DNA of 64,000 bases from assembly GCA_023301565.1 (NCBI GenBank), contig JALZUO010000066.1:1-64000 (forward strand), in the 5' to 3' direction. The notes below the pieces were generated by a model. The model had not been told where the DNA came from and searched no databases. It saw nothing but the letters and a program-made list of their open reading frames with translations. Both the position numbers and the translations under genes were made by a program. Positions 49,807 to 57,684 of the stretch are shown here, piece by piece; positions within the stretch are counted from its first letter, which is position 1; the number at the start of each line of letters is the position of its first letter. Source of the stretch: Oligoflexales bacterium (GTDB lineage Bacteria > Bdellovibrionota_B > Oligoflexia > Oligoflexales > JALZUQ01).

Positions 49807-50550
49807 ATGATTAGAGTGTGTTTTTTGGTTCTACTGAGTTCCGTTTGGATGAGTTGTACGACGTCTGAGATAAACCAAGCCATGGAGAGTCTGCCAGGTC
49901 TTTTAGGGACTCCTGGTGCTACCAGTGCCCGCCTTTCACAGTCAGAAATTGTAGCTGGTTTAAAGTCAGCCTTAGAGGTCGGCTCTACCAAAGCTTCGAC
50001 GATGCTTCACCGTAAAGATGCGTTCTTTACCAATGCAGCTATAAAGATTTTGTTTCCGCCGGAAGCAGCAAAAGTAAAATCTATTTTGGACAAAGCTGGG
50101 TTGGACCGACTTACCAGCAAGGTTGTACTTAGCTTAAATAGGGCAGCAGAAGATGCTGCTGTAAAAGCAAGGCCGGTGTTTTTAAGCGCTGTTAAGTCTA
50201 TGACGATTCAAGATGGTGTCAACATATTGTTCGGCAAAGAAAACGCTGCAACTACCTACCTGCAAAGCAGCACTTCGGCTCAGCTTGTACAAGCTTTCAA
50301 ACCGTCTATTTCCAGATCTCTAGCAAAGGTTAACGCCACAAAGCACTGGTCTGACGTAATGCAAGCCTACAATCAAATTCCTTTTATGAAAAAAATAAAC
50401 CCAGACTTATCCTCTTATGTGACGCAAAGAGCTTTGGACGGGATATTTTATGCACTTGCAAACGAAGAGAAATCTATTCGAAAAAACCCCACAGCGAGGG
50501 TTACAGGTATTTTGCAAAAAGTATTTGGATATAGAGATTCAAAGAAATAG
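49807..50550 (+). CDS. DUF4197-like lipoprotein
   Basis: 247 residues from the ATG at 49807, preceded by GGGGG about six bases upstream. Lipoprotein signal RVCFLVLLSSVWMSC with Cys near residue 17. The mature part resembles DUF4197: LSQSEIVAGLKSALEVGSTKASTML, IKILFPPEAAKVKSILDKAGLDRLTSKVVLSLNRAAEDAAVKARPVF, and DGVNILFGKENAATTYLQSST, with the typical 'GI..AL..G...A' opening and 'D..nIL.G...AAT.Y' middle. Function of the family is unknown; likely outer-membrane-associated. Followed by a terminator and then the redox operon. Confidence 0.85.
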   Translation: MIRVCFLVLLSSVWMSCTTSEINQAMESLPGLLGTPGATSARLSQSEIVAGLKSALEVGSTKASTMLHRKDAFFTNAAIKILFPPEAAKVKSILDKAGLDRLTSKVVLSLNRAAEDAAVKARPVFLSAVKSMTIQDGVNILFGKENAATTYLQSSTSAQLVQAFKPSISRSLAKVNATKHWSDVMQAYNQIPFMKKINPDLSSYVTQRALDGIFYALANEEKSIRKNPTARVTGILQKVFGYRDSKK

Positions 50551-50630
50551 CTTTTGTTCGTCTATGCTCTTGTGAGATTTAGATCGAATTTTTTTTTGAA
50601 GTTACAACCAGAAAACTTTTCCTAGTAGAG

Positions 50631-50668
50631 ATAAGCCCCTTATTTAAGTGGCTTATTTGTTTTTTTCT
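50631..50668 (+). terminator. Rho-independent terminator
   Basis: ATAAGCC (50631-50637) pairs with GGCTTAT (50650-50656), with an inner CTT/AAG and one mismatch, then a long T-run (50656-50667). It ends the DUF4197-like transcript. Confidence 0.7.
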
Positions 50669-50764
50669 ACCTTCCAAACTTATCCATTTTAGAATTATGC
50701 CGATGTGAATAATTGTAAACAATAAGGTTTAGAGTTTTTTTATGCATTTGCAATGGAGGTTGTC

Positions 50765-51955
50765 ATGCGAGTTAGAGGATTGATTGCTATTTTAGGGATG
50801 TTTGCGTTTGCAAGCGTCGCCTGTGGAAGTGGTTTGGATAGAAACATTGGTGACATACGTGATTTGTTCGGAGCGCAGGGTACTGGTTCTGGCAATGGTG
50901 ATTGCACTATTTCGGCAGTTAGTAATAGTGAGAAAAGTGCAGGTTATACTAGTCTAAACATCAACTCCCTTCAGTTAGAAGAAAATGGAGAATATGTAAG
51001 TATATGCAGAATCATGAAAAGAAACGACATGAAGTCTGTAGTGATTCAGTTTGCAGGAGTTACCTGTCTTAGCTGCCAAGATGAAGCCATTTTCTATCAA
51101 GGGATTATTCCAAATTACAAAGAAAAAGGCGTAGGGCATATCGTTGCTCTTACAGACAGAAAAAGAGACTATCCGGAGTCTATGTTTAAGTATTTCATGA
51201 GTGCATATGCAGAAGATGCAGTTCGTGTACACGATCAAAACGCGCAGGAAATACCTGTGTTGTGGAAGCTTTTTTCCAAGGACCCTCAAAACCCAAACAG
51301 ACCTACGATCATTACGGTTAATGTAGAGGGCAAGGGTTTTGTAATCAATGATCATTCTGTCGATATGGGTAAAGCCTCTGAAAAAGCACTAGAGCTAGCT
51401 GGTGTAGTAGCTGATAAAGGTTCTGACAACCAAAAAGACGAAGATCAGCAAGACGATAACCAACAAGGTGGTGACAACCAAGGAAACAACGACAACATCG
51501 TTAATGATCCAGTTCTTCCACCGCTTCAGCTTCGTTCGAATATTTCTTTGAACAAAGGATACAGTGGCCAGGTCGGAACGCTTGCAGATGTGTTTGACTC
51601 TGAGTATCTGATTTTAGATGTTTCTCAGTATCGTTGTAGATACTGTACGGAGCTCGCTGATGAGCATCAAAACAACTATGCTTTTCAGACGGTTATGGCG
51701 ACAAGTAAGTGTTCTTCTGTAACAGTAATTCCAGATAAAGACTATAACGAGTGGACGCGGCGCTACCCGGTAGGATCATACGTAGGTAATACGACCTACA
51801 GCACGTCAACCCCGCTATGGCAGCTAGTTCAACAACTCGGTGTACAGAATTTTCGCGGAACACCGACGATTATGCTTCTAAATAGACAAGGTCAGATAGT
51901 TGCGCAAAACGCCGGTAGAGTACCACCACAAATCAAGCAGATTTGCGGTTACTAA
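50765..51955 (+). CDS. Lipoprotein with two thioredoxin-like modules
   Basis: 396 residues from the ATG at 50765, set by GGAGG (50755-50759); an ATG four codons earlier is in frame. Lipobox FASVAC with Cys near residue 20, then Gly-Ser. Two thioredoxin-like modules follow: one at about 65-215 with VIQFAGVTCLSCQDEAIFYQ (CxxC = CLSC), and one at about 265-395 with LILDVSQYRCRYCTELADEH (CRYC) and the cis-Pro-like RGTPTIMLLNRQG. They are joined by an Asp/Gln/Asn-rich linker (KDEDQQDDNQQGGDNQGNN). It may carry electrons or shuffle disulfides in the envelope. First of a four-gene run with a TlpA-like protein, a DUF4266-like lipoprotein and a barrel protein. Confidence 0.8.
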   Translation: MRVRGLIAILGMFAFASVACGSGLDRNIGDIRDLFGAQGTGSGNGDCTISAVSNSEKSAGYTSLNINSLQLEENGEYVSICRIMKRNDMKSVVIQFAGVTCLSCQDEAIFYQGIIPNYKEKGVGHIVALTDRKRDYPESMFKYFMSAYAEDAVRVHDQNAQEIPVLWKLFSKDPQNPNRPTIITVNVEGKGFVINDHSVDMGKASEKALELAGVVADKGSDNQKDEDQQDDNQQGGDNQGNNDNIVNDPVLPPLQLRSNISLNKGYSGQVGTLADVFDSEYLILDVSQYRCRYCTELADEHQNNYAFQTVMATSKCSSVTVIPDKDYNEWTRRYPVGSYVGNTTYSTSTPLWQLVQQLGVQNFRGTPTIMLLNRQGQIVAQNAGRVPPQIKQICGY

Positions 51956-51989
51956 AAACAACTTCAACGTATGTGAAGGAAGGGAAAAA

Positions 51990-52568
51990 ATGATTTTTAT
52001 CAAAAAAAGTTCATGGGTACTTAACTTTCTTTTTCTGGGGGGATTCGTTCTTTCCTCATCCTTTGCCTCTGCAAAGCCCTTCGAAGGCCTAAGCTTGCCG
52101 TCTTTTAATGACGGCGAGGTCTTTGACTCGGCTAAGCTTGCTGCTCAAGATATTACAGTTGTGCAGTTTTGGGCAGATTGGTGCGGGGCTTGCAAAAAAA
52201 ACATCAAAGATATTTATGCAGTTCAAAGTGATGTTCCATTTAAGTTTGTTGCGGCAAACGTAAATGAGGATAAAAGTAGTGCGGATAAGTTTTTTGTAAA
52301 GCAAGAAGCAAAAAGAAAAGCAAAGAAGAAAACAACTATTCCGGCTTTCAAAAAAGATGCCTATTATGACACGAATAAAAAGCTTAAAGATCAACTCAAA
52401 GCCAAGACCTTGCCGACGATCGTTGTTCTTGACAAAGACGGAACAGAGCTAGGTCGACTAACTAAAAGGCTTACAACAACAAAAATCAAAGAGTTTAGGG
52501 CGATTCTTGCAAAAGCCCAGACAGTGAGAGCAGTTGAAAAAGAAGGAGCAAAAAATGCTTCACATTAA
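51990..52568 (+). CDS. TlpA-like exported thioredoxin
   Basis: 192 residues from the ATG at 51990, with GGAAGGGA just upstream; the longer frame overlaps the previous gene. Signal peptide IFIKKSSWVLNFLFLGGFVLSSSFASA. The thioredoxin fold has the active site VVQFWADWCGACKKN (WCGAC) and the cis-Pro strand KTLPTIVVLDKDGTELGRL. A Lys-rich insertion (KQEAKRKAKKKTTIPAF) lies between beta strands about residues 110-126, where TlpA/ResA proteins also carry inserts. The stop overlaps the start region of the next lipoprotein gene by 14 bases. Confidence 0.88.
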   Translation: MIFIKKSSWVLNFLFLGGFVLSSSFASAKPFEGLSLPSFNDGEVFDSAKLAAQDITVVQFWADWCGACKKNIKDIYAVQSDVPFKFVAANVNEDKSSADKFFVKQEAKRKAKKKTTIPAFKKDAYYDTNKKLKDQLKAKTLPTIVVLDKDGTELGRLTKRLTTTKIKEFRAILAKAQTVRAVEKEGAKNASH

Positions 52569-52782
52569 ACTTATACTATTGGTTGCTGGTTTTATGGTGG
52601 GTGGCTGTAGCACTTCAAAGATTGTATTTAACAAAAAACGTCTTTTAGATGCAAGTATGGACCCAGGGAAAACTACAGCTGCAGACGGCACAGGTTTTGG
52701 TGGTGTCTACGGTATCTATGAGAAGTCTGCCATGGGTGGATCGCAAGGAATAGGGAGCTCGTGTCCGACATGCGGAAGTTAA
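52555..52782 (+). CDS. Small DUF4266-like lipoprotein
   Basis: 75 residues from the ATG at 52555, with AAGGAG just upstream, inside the end of the TlpA-like gene. Signal LHIKLILLVAGFMVGGC, lipid Cys near residue 18. The mature peptide (about 57 residues) keeps features of DUF4266 proteins: an early LLD-x-S-M-D-P, a Gly-rich middle (TGFGGVYGIYEKSAMGGSQGIG) and a C-terminal Cys pair (CPTCGS). In that family the Cys-rich Gly tail is constant and the gene is usually next to a DUF3570 protein, as here. Start of the barrel gene overlaps its end. Confidence 0.75.
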   Translation: MLHIKLILLVAGFMVGGCSTSKIVFNKKRLLDASMDPGKTTAADGTGFGGVYGIYEKSAMGGSQGIGSSCPTCGS

Positions 52783-53813
52783 TACAAATATTGTCATTAA
52801 TTATTTTGCCAGGCTCTTTGCTCGCAAGTAGTCAAACTGCAGATACATCACTAAGTCTGTTTCGTGACGGAAACCTTAGTCTGCAGGATGCAAAGTTAGG
52901 CTACAGCTATATGTCTAATGTCATAAGCGAAGCTGACTACGCCACAACAGTTGCGATTCAAGGTGGGTTCATTGCTTACAGAAACCAGTCTGGCGCATCG
53001 ACGTCACACCCGATGGGTTTGCATCAAAGTGTAGATAGCCGCAGTGCGGGCGTGACGATCAATCAGCAGTTTGCTACAAAGTACTCTTTGGGCGTGAATG
53101 TAGGCTATGCTGAAACCATTTATGAAAGTGAAGAGGAAGAAGCTGATGGCGAAGAGTTTGGCTCTGTAAATTATGGCGTAAATGCTTCGGCCTGGTTTTT
53201 ACAAGAAACCATCCGCCTAACTCTTTCCTACGGTGTAGGGGCTTTTGAACAAATAGCCTTGGATACCTCTGCTGGTACGGGTGAGCGCATTATCTTGCCG
53301 CCCGAAGTAGATACAGCCTCTTACTCTGCCCGAGTCTTGCAAATGTTGACCCCTTCGACGATTCTTCAGTACGGAGCAGGCCTAACCAAACGCTCGGACC
53401 GTCCGGATATTCGGACAGCTGACCTGGAAGTGCGTCAGTATATCAATGCGGTCAAAGGGTCAGTTCAACTTAGTGGACAGTACTATAATAATGTCGGGTT
53501 TCTTAGTAGCGAATCCTTTGATGGTAACATCACGGCCTTTGCTCTCAATGCAAAGTTAAACAAAAAACTCGGTGAAAAGTGGATAGCATCTGCTGGTTAC
53601 AGGTTTTACCGTGAGCTAGAAGAAGCAAGAGATGAATTCACACAGTCTACGCAGCGCGGAAGCGACTACGCTTACCTTGGTGGCCGCTATCGTTTAGGGG
53701 ATGTTGGCTGGACCGACGCAGCGTCAGAGGTTTTTGGTCAAGCCGGTTATTACGCCTCCAACTTGCCTTCAAAAGGTATAGGGTTTTCCTTAGGTGTTCA
53801 GTTTAGACTGTAG
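52770..53813 (+). CDS. DUF3570-like outer-membrane beta-barrel protein
   Basis: About 347 residues; ATG at 52770 is used, a GTG three codons earlier at 52761 is equally possible. Signal peptide RKLIQILSLIILPGSLLASS. The mature chain is alternating aromatic/polar strands with Tyr/Phe/Gly endings (ITINQQFATKYSLGVNVGYAET, SVQLSGQYYNNVGFLS, WIASAGYRFYREL) and a final strand closing in Phe-Arg-Leu (FSLGVQFRL), as outer-membrane barrels do. Match to DUF3570 is by architecture and by the DUF4266-like neighbour, not by alignment. It overlaps the preceding lipoprotein gene by 13 bases. Confidence 0.75.
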   Translation: MRKLIQILSLIILPGSLLASSQTADTSLSLFRDGNLSLQDAKLGYSYMSNVISEADYATTVAIQGGFIAYRNQSGASTSHPMGLHQSVDSRSAGVTINQQFATKYSLGVNVGYAETIYESEEEEADGEEFGSVNYGVNASAWFLQETIRLTLSYGVGAFEQIALDTSAGTGERIILPPEVDTASYSARVLQMLTPSTILQYGAGLTKRSDRPDIRTADLEVRQYINAVKGSVQLSGQYYNNVGFLSSESFDGNITAFALNAKLNKKLGEKWIASAGYRFYRELEEARDEFTQSTQRGSDYAYLGGRYRLGDVGWTDAASEVFGQAGYYASNLPSKGIGFSLGVQFRL

Positions 53814-53846
53814 CGTTAACGTCAAAAAAGTAAACTTTTTCAAACA

Positions 53847-54650
53847 CTAGGAGTCTTGCCAGGTCCAACGGACCTGATATCCCTGGTGTTTTCTTACATT
53901 AAAAACAAAATCATCGAGATAGATATACTGCCCTTTGACCCCTGTGAGAGTGCCTTCGATCGTAGGTGTTTTGTCGAGGCCGAGGGTTTTTATTTTTTCT
54001 GGGTACGTAGACACAGGATAGTTTAGACGTTGGATCTCCACAGGTGATTCTTCGATGAGCTCTGCGAACTCGGTTTTTTCAACTTCTTCCCAAAAAAGAT
54101 CAATTTTATCTTCGATACTCTCTTCGGTGTTGCTGCCTTTTAGCATCGCACGCCAGTTGGTTTTATCTGCAAAGGTTGATTTAAGGGCGGACTCCAAAAG
54201 TCCGGCATGTAGTCTTTTTGCTGTCTTGCCAAGCTCTACTGCTGCGGTTGCCCCTTGGTCAATCCACCGGGTGGTCTTTTGGTGAGCCCGCGTGATGCCT
54301 ACTTTAACACCGCTGGTTAGAGAGAGGTATACTGTATGAGGAATCATGCAGTTTTTTTCTCCCCATTCTGGCTCTCTGCAAGTCCCTTTGTGGTGATGGC
54401 ATAGTTCCGGCTTAACGATGCAAAGGTCGCAGGCGGCCAAAGACTGCAAGCAGGGAAAACAGTAGCCTTGAGCAAAGGTCTTTTTTATTTTTCTGCCACA
54501 AGCGATGCATTGTATCTGCTGTTCAAATTCAATTTTAAGTTTTTGGCCTATCCGATCGTTTAAAAAGGATTCGGATGTTGGGTCTTGGTATTGAACGAGC
54601 CCATCTGCAAGAAGCTTTGCCTTGAGCTTTTTAATCTGCCATTTCATCAA
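53847..54650 (-). CDS. DUF2797-family protein
   Basis: 267 residues. The N-terminal third binds zinc: CIACGRKIKKTFAQGYCFPCLQSLAACDLCIVKPELCHHHKGTCREPEWG, with four CxxC-type Cys pairs and a His cluster. Then comes a segment HTVYLSLTSGVKVGITRAHQKTTRWIDQGA that looks like a GIY-YIG nuclease core (Tyr-Leu strand, KVGITR with Arg) and the acidic middle typical of the family. The Glu expected in a GIY-YIG active site is not identified. Function unknown. Read toward the barrel gene, divergent from the cupredoxin gene. Confidence 0.82.
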   Translation of the reverse strand: MMKWQIKKLKAKLLADGLVQYQDPTSESFLNDRIGQKLKIEFEQQIQCIACGRKIKKTFAQGYCFPCLQSLAACDLCIVKPELCHHHKGTCREPEWGEKNCMIPHTVYLSLTSGVKVGITRAHQKTTRWIDQGATAAVELGKTAKRLHAGLLESALKSTFADKTNWRAMLKGSNTEESIEDKIDLFWEEVEKTEFAELIEESPVEIQRLNYPVSTYPEKIKTLGLDKTPTIEGTLTGVKGQYIYLDDFVFNVRKHQGYQVRWTWQDS

Positions 54651-54730
54651 AGTTACCCCTGGTCATATACACTGTGTCTTTGATAACATACAAGAGAGTA
54701 GGAACGCAGATGATAGATGGGGAGACGGAC

Positions 54731-55090
54731 ATGAAACGTTATATCGCTCTGGCAACATTGGCTCTTTTTTTTAGCGGTTGTCATTTTTTTGGATCCGGTA
54801 ACGAAGTCGAAACCGTTTATCTAACTAATCTGATTGAAAATGGTGCAAAGGTCTGGAAGCCGGCGGAGCTCGAAGCCTATGCTGGAAAGGTTGTCTTTGA
54901 GCTCGAAAATACGCTCGAAGAAGCCCATGGCTTTGTGGTCAAGGGCGTCAACGACCCTGTCGTGGTTGGCCCAAAGAAAACAGTGAAAGTTACAGCGAAC
55001 TTGAAGCCTGGAACATACCCGCTTGAGTGTCATCTGCACCCAGCGCATGTTCCTTCTAGTATCACGATCGTTGAAAAAGCCAAGCTTTAG
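54731..55090 (+). CDS. Cupredoxin-like lipoprotein
   Basis: 119 residues from the ATG at 54731, with GGGGAG six bases upstream. Signal RYIALATLALFFSGC with lipid Cys near residue 16. The mature protein is a cupredoxin-type beta-sandwich of about 95 residues: VVFELENTLEEAHGFVVKGVND provides one His, and GTYPLECHLHPAHVPSSITIV provides the Cys-x-His-x-x-x-His cluster that would bind copper. There is no Met in the usual axial place, so the site may be of a red or blue-like type. Possibly a periplasmic electron carrier or copper chaperone. Ends four bases before the stop of converging orn. Confidence 0.82.
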   Translation: MKRYIALATLALFFSGCHFFGSGNEVETVYLTNLIENGAKVWKPAELEAYAGKVVFELENTLEEAHGFVVKGVNDPVVVGPKKTVKVTANLKPGTYPLECHLHPAHVPSSITIVEKAKL

Positions 55091-55094
55091 ACTT

Positions 55095-55634
55095 TTAGTG
55101 GCCTTTAAAATAGTTTTCTTTGTAGAACTTCAGCTCATCAATGCTTTGCTGTACGTCTTCTAGGGCGCGGTGGTTGGATGTAGGTTTTCTAAACTCGGAT
55201 TTTTCACCAAACCAAGATTTTATGAGGTTTTTGACAGTTGTCACGTCGATTAAACGGTAGTGAAGGTGTTCAATTATATCAGGCATCTCACGAACCATAA
55301 ACCTACGGTCTTGCCATACAGAGTTTCCGGCTAGGTTGCCCTTGCCTTTTTTTACGTGTTTTTGAAGAAACTTTAGAGTCCCTGCTTGCGCCTCTTCGAT
55401 GGTGGTTGTTGATTCCAAAGCCGCTTGCCAAAGCCCTGATGCTTGGTGATGACTGCGGTTCCAATCATCCATATTTTTTAAACGGTTTTCATTGACTCCG
55501 ATGACGTAGCTTGGCCCTTCGGCTATAACTTGAAGGTCTGGAGTGGTTATTATCGAGGCAATTTCAAGAATTTGATCGGACTCTGGGTTGAGTCCAGTCA
55601 TCTCTAAATCTACCCAGAAGTATTGTACCGCCAT
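55095..55634 (-). CDS. orn: Oligoribonuclease
   Basis: 179 residues, the family length. It degrades 2- to 5-residue RNA fragments and pGpG, the linear product of cyclic di-GMP. DEDDh exonuclease motifs are WVDLEMTGLNPESDQILEIA (Asp, Glu), NSVWQDRRFMVREMPDI (Asp), and SNHRALEDVQQSIDELKFY (His and Asp). All five active-site residues are present. With the diguanylate cyclase at 6.1 kb it fits c-di-GMP turnover. Divergent from the DsbA-like gene. Confidence 0.97.
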   Translation of the reverse strand: MAVQYFWVDLEMTGLNPESDQILEIASIITTPDLQVIAEGPSYVIGVNENRLKNMDDWNRSHHQASGLWQAALESTTTIEEAQAGTLKFLQKHVKKGKGNLAGNSVWQDRRFMVREMPDIIEHLHYRLIDVTTVKNLIKSWFGEKSEFRKPTSNHRALEDVQQSIDELKFYKENYFKGH

Positions 55635-55755
55635 ATTTTCACTCCTATGAGATCGTTTTTAGCTTAGCTAGCTGCCTGCAAATAAAGATTCATGTTACCA
55701 TAAGCTCTTTACGCGTTACCGCGGATCCAAAGCTATGCAAGGGAGAGAGCTTAAC

Positions 55756-56841
55756 ATGTTTCGAATATTTTTGGTTTTATGTGCCTCAAGTTTATTTTTC
55801 ACGTCCGCTGCGATGTCTAACTCTGTCTTTAAAGTCGACGGAAAGACATATAGCGAAAGTGATCTTTTTGACAAGTACAACGGACAGCTTTTCGATGTCG
55901 AGCAAAAGCGTTATCAAGCTTACATCAATTTGGCTAGCCAGGTTTATTTGGATAGCCACTGGGCAAAAGAAGGCAAGAAGACAGGGGTCAAAGCCGATAA
56001 AGCCCGAGAAAGATTCTTAAACAAAAAAGCTAAGGTTTCCAAAGAGGAAATTGATAGGGCTTTAAAGCAGTTTGGTAGTAGCCCTCAACTGAAGTCAAAA
56101 ACAACTGCAGAGAAAACAAAGATGATCAAAGAATTTTTGGGGCAGCAAGCAAAAGCTGCCGCAGAAGGCGGGATTTTAATGGAGGCTAGAAAGCGCGGGA
56201 AGATCCAGCTTCTGATGAAAGAACCGGTAGAAAAGCCTATAGAGCTGAAACTCGCAAAGTTTGACCCTATCCGCTACGGGCCAGGTATGGACGATGTTAC
56301 TCCGGTAAAAGGTGGGTGTAAGGGCGATGATTGCATCACAATTATAGAGTATTCAGGGTATCAGTGCCCAGCTTGCCAAGCATCAGCAGAGCACGGAGCA
56401 CGGGTCCTTTCGGACTACAAAGGTAAGGTGCGATGGATCATGAGAGACTTTCCACTGAGCTTTCACAAGAGAGGCCGGCCGACGGCTATTGCAGCCCATT
56501 GCGCGGCTAAGAACAGCCCAAGTAAGTACTGGCATTTTTATGACCATTTTTACACAAGTAAAAAAGGCGATAAGCTTACTGATGCCTCCATTGCAGCTCT
56601 CGGTAAAAAAGTTGGTTTAAATATGAAAACCTTCAATAAGTGCCTAAAGTCTAGTGCTGCGGCTAAGATTGTGGAAGATAATTTTCAAAGTGGTCAAGGT
56701 TACGGTATTTCTGGGACGCCGAGCTTTTTTATTGATGGCTTTAAAAAAGGTGGCGTGACTTCTTACGGAGCATTTAAGCAAATCATTGACAAGCAACTAG
56801 CAGCTAAAGCTAAGCATGCAAAAAAGCCTGCGAAAGGGTGA
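55756..56841 (+). CDS. DsbA/DsbG-like periplasmic thiol-disulfide protein with N-terminal helical domain
   Basis: 361 residues from the ATG at 55756, with GGGAGAG eight bases upstream. Signal FRIFLVLCASSLFFTSAAMS. Residues 25-165 are helical and Lys-rich, resembling the SurA-like chaperone arm found before some DsbA domains. The thioredoxin domain (about 185-345) has IEYSGYQCPACQASAEHG with active site CPAC, RWIMRDFPLSFHKRGRPTAIAAHCAA, and the cis-Pro loop GISGTPSFFIDG. It likely moves disulfides in exported proteins. The C-terminus is a basic tail (AAKAKHAKKPAKG). Closed by a terminator. Confidence 0.9.
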   Translation: MFRIFLVLCASSLFFTSAAMSNSVFKVDGKTYSESDLFDKYNGQLFDVEQKRYQAYINLASQVYLDSHWAKEGKKTGVKADKARERFLNKKAKVSKEEIDRALKQFGSSPQLKSKTTAEKTKMIKEFLGQQAKAAAEGGILMEARKRGKIQLLMKEPVEKPIELKLAKFDPIRYGPGMDDVTPVKGGCKGDDCITIIEYSGYQCPACQASAEHGARVLSDYKGKVRWIMRDFPLSFHKRGRPTAIAAHCAAKNSPSKYWHFYDHFYTSKKGDKLTDASIAALGKKVGLNMKTFNKCLKSSAAAKIVEDNFQSGQGYGISGTPSFFIDGFKKGGVTSYGAFKQIIDKQLAAKAKHAKKPAKG

Positions 56842-56897
56842 TAAGATACTAAAATAAAAGGGTAAATAGCAAACCCCTTTGGTTCTTAGTTAAAATG

Positions 56898-56924
56898 ACC
56901 GATCTCTTTGGAGGTCGGTTTTTT
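56898..56924 (+). terminator. Rho-independent terminator
   Basis: ACCGATCTC (56898-56906), loop TTTG, GAGGTCGGT (56911-56919) with one T/G pair, then TTTTTT. It ends the DsbA-like gene's transcript. Confidence 0.88.
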
Positions 56925-56938
56925 ACGTTGAGGGATCT

Positions 56939-57376
56939 ATGGCGACGAATGCAAAACAACAACAACCTGATATCGAAGGTAGCACTGAAGAAGAGGATGG
57001 GAAGAACCGGAGAATACACACGCGTGTTTTTCTTGAAAAGCCGCTTCAAGTGCGCCTGGCATCGATAGGCGGCTTAGTTAGCTACCAGATGGAAACAAGT
57101 GATATTTCGCATGCAGGGTTCTTTTTGGATTTTGATAGGCCTGGTAGGTTTCCTTTTACGGCAGAAAGCATTTTAGAAGTGTGGCTTCAGCTACCTAACG
57201 ACAAAGCTATCTTTTTCAACGGAAAAATGGCTCGCTTGGTCCTCCCTCCGTCTGAGGGTAAGATTGCAGAAACGGGTATTGCCATACGTATTATCCAAAT
57301 TAGCAATGAAAATGAAAAATTATTAGACTGGTTCATCAAATCAGTTGCTCCTCAGGTAATTAAGAAGGCTGTATAG
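56939..57376 (+). CDS. PilZ-domain protein (likely c-di-GMP receptor)
   Basis: 145 residues, no signal or membrane segment. The PilZ domain (about 22-138) has the RxxxR motif as RRIHTR at about 24-29 and the D/N-x-S-x-x-G motif as DISHAG at about 54-59, the two sites that grip cyclic di-GMP. The acidic N-terminal 20 residues are disordered. The hairpin ahead of it is the previous gene's terminator, so a promoter would have to lie in the 15 bases before the ATG or inside; read-through from the DsbA-like gene is possible. Confidence 0.88.
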   Translation: MATNAKQQQPDIEGSTEEEDGKNRRIHTRVFLEKPLQVRLASIGGLVSYQMETSDISHAGFFLDFDRPGRFPFTAESILEVWLQLPNDKAIFFNGKMARLVLPPSEGKIAETGIAIRIIQISNENEKLLDWFIKSVAPQVIKKAV

Positions 57377-57438
57377 TCCCACTTGCATTTCACGCGAGCA
57401 TTCGCGACAATTAGTATGTAATTTTCACGGAGGATGCC

Positions 57439-57678
57439 ATGGGGTGGAAAAATATAGATGTTCCGGCACAGTCAAAGATGTTCAAGATTCACACCTTTGG
57501 ATACCTTGTTGGTGGTCATAACTACTCAGTCGAAGTAGATGAGTATTCGGACGGTCAGTTTGTAGGCTTTGCTGAGCAAAGTAACGATGCATCGACTTCA
57601 ACACGCAGTTGTACGGCCGATAGTATGGAAAAGTGTTTAGAGAAGATACTTAGTGAAATTGCCTCTTTAGGGAAGTAA
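57439..57678 (+). CDS. Small hypothetical protein
   Basis: 79 residues, ATG with GGAGG five bases upstream. Begins MGWKNIDVPAQSKMFKIHTFGYLVGGHNYSVEVDEYSDGQ, then a Ser/Thr-rich loop and a short C-terminal helix (ADSMEKCLEKILSEIASLG). It has the look of a two-layer alpha/beta fold such as the dodecin-like or HicB-like small proteins, but no family is claimed. Its stop is seven bases before the GTG of the NamZ-type gene, so they form an operon. Confidence 0.6.
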   Translation: MGWKNIDVPAQSKMFKIHTFGYLVGGHNYSVEVDEYSDGQFVGFAEQSNDASTSTRSCTADSMEKCLEKILSEIASLGK

Positions 57679-57684
57679 GTATCC

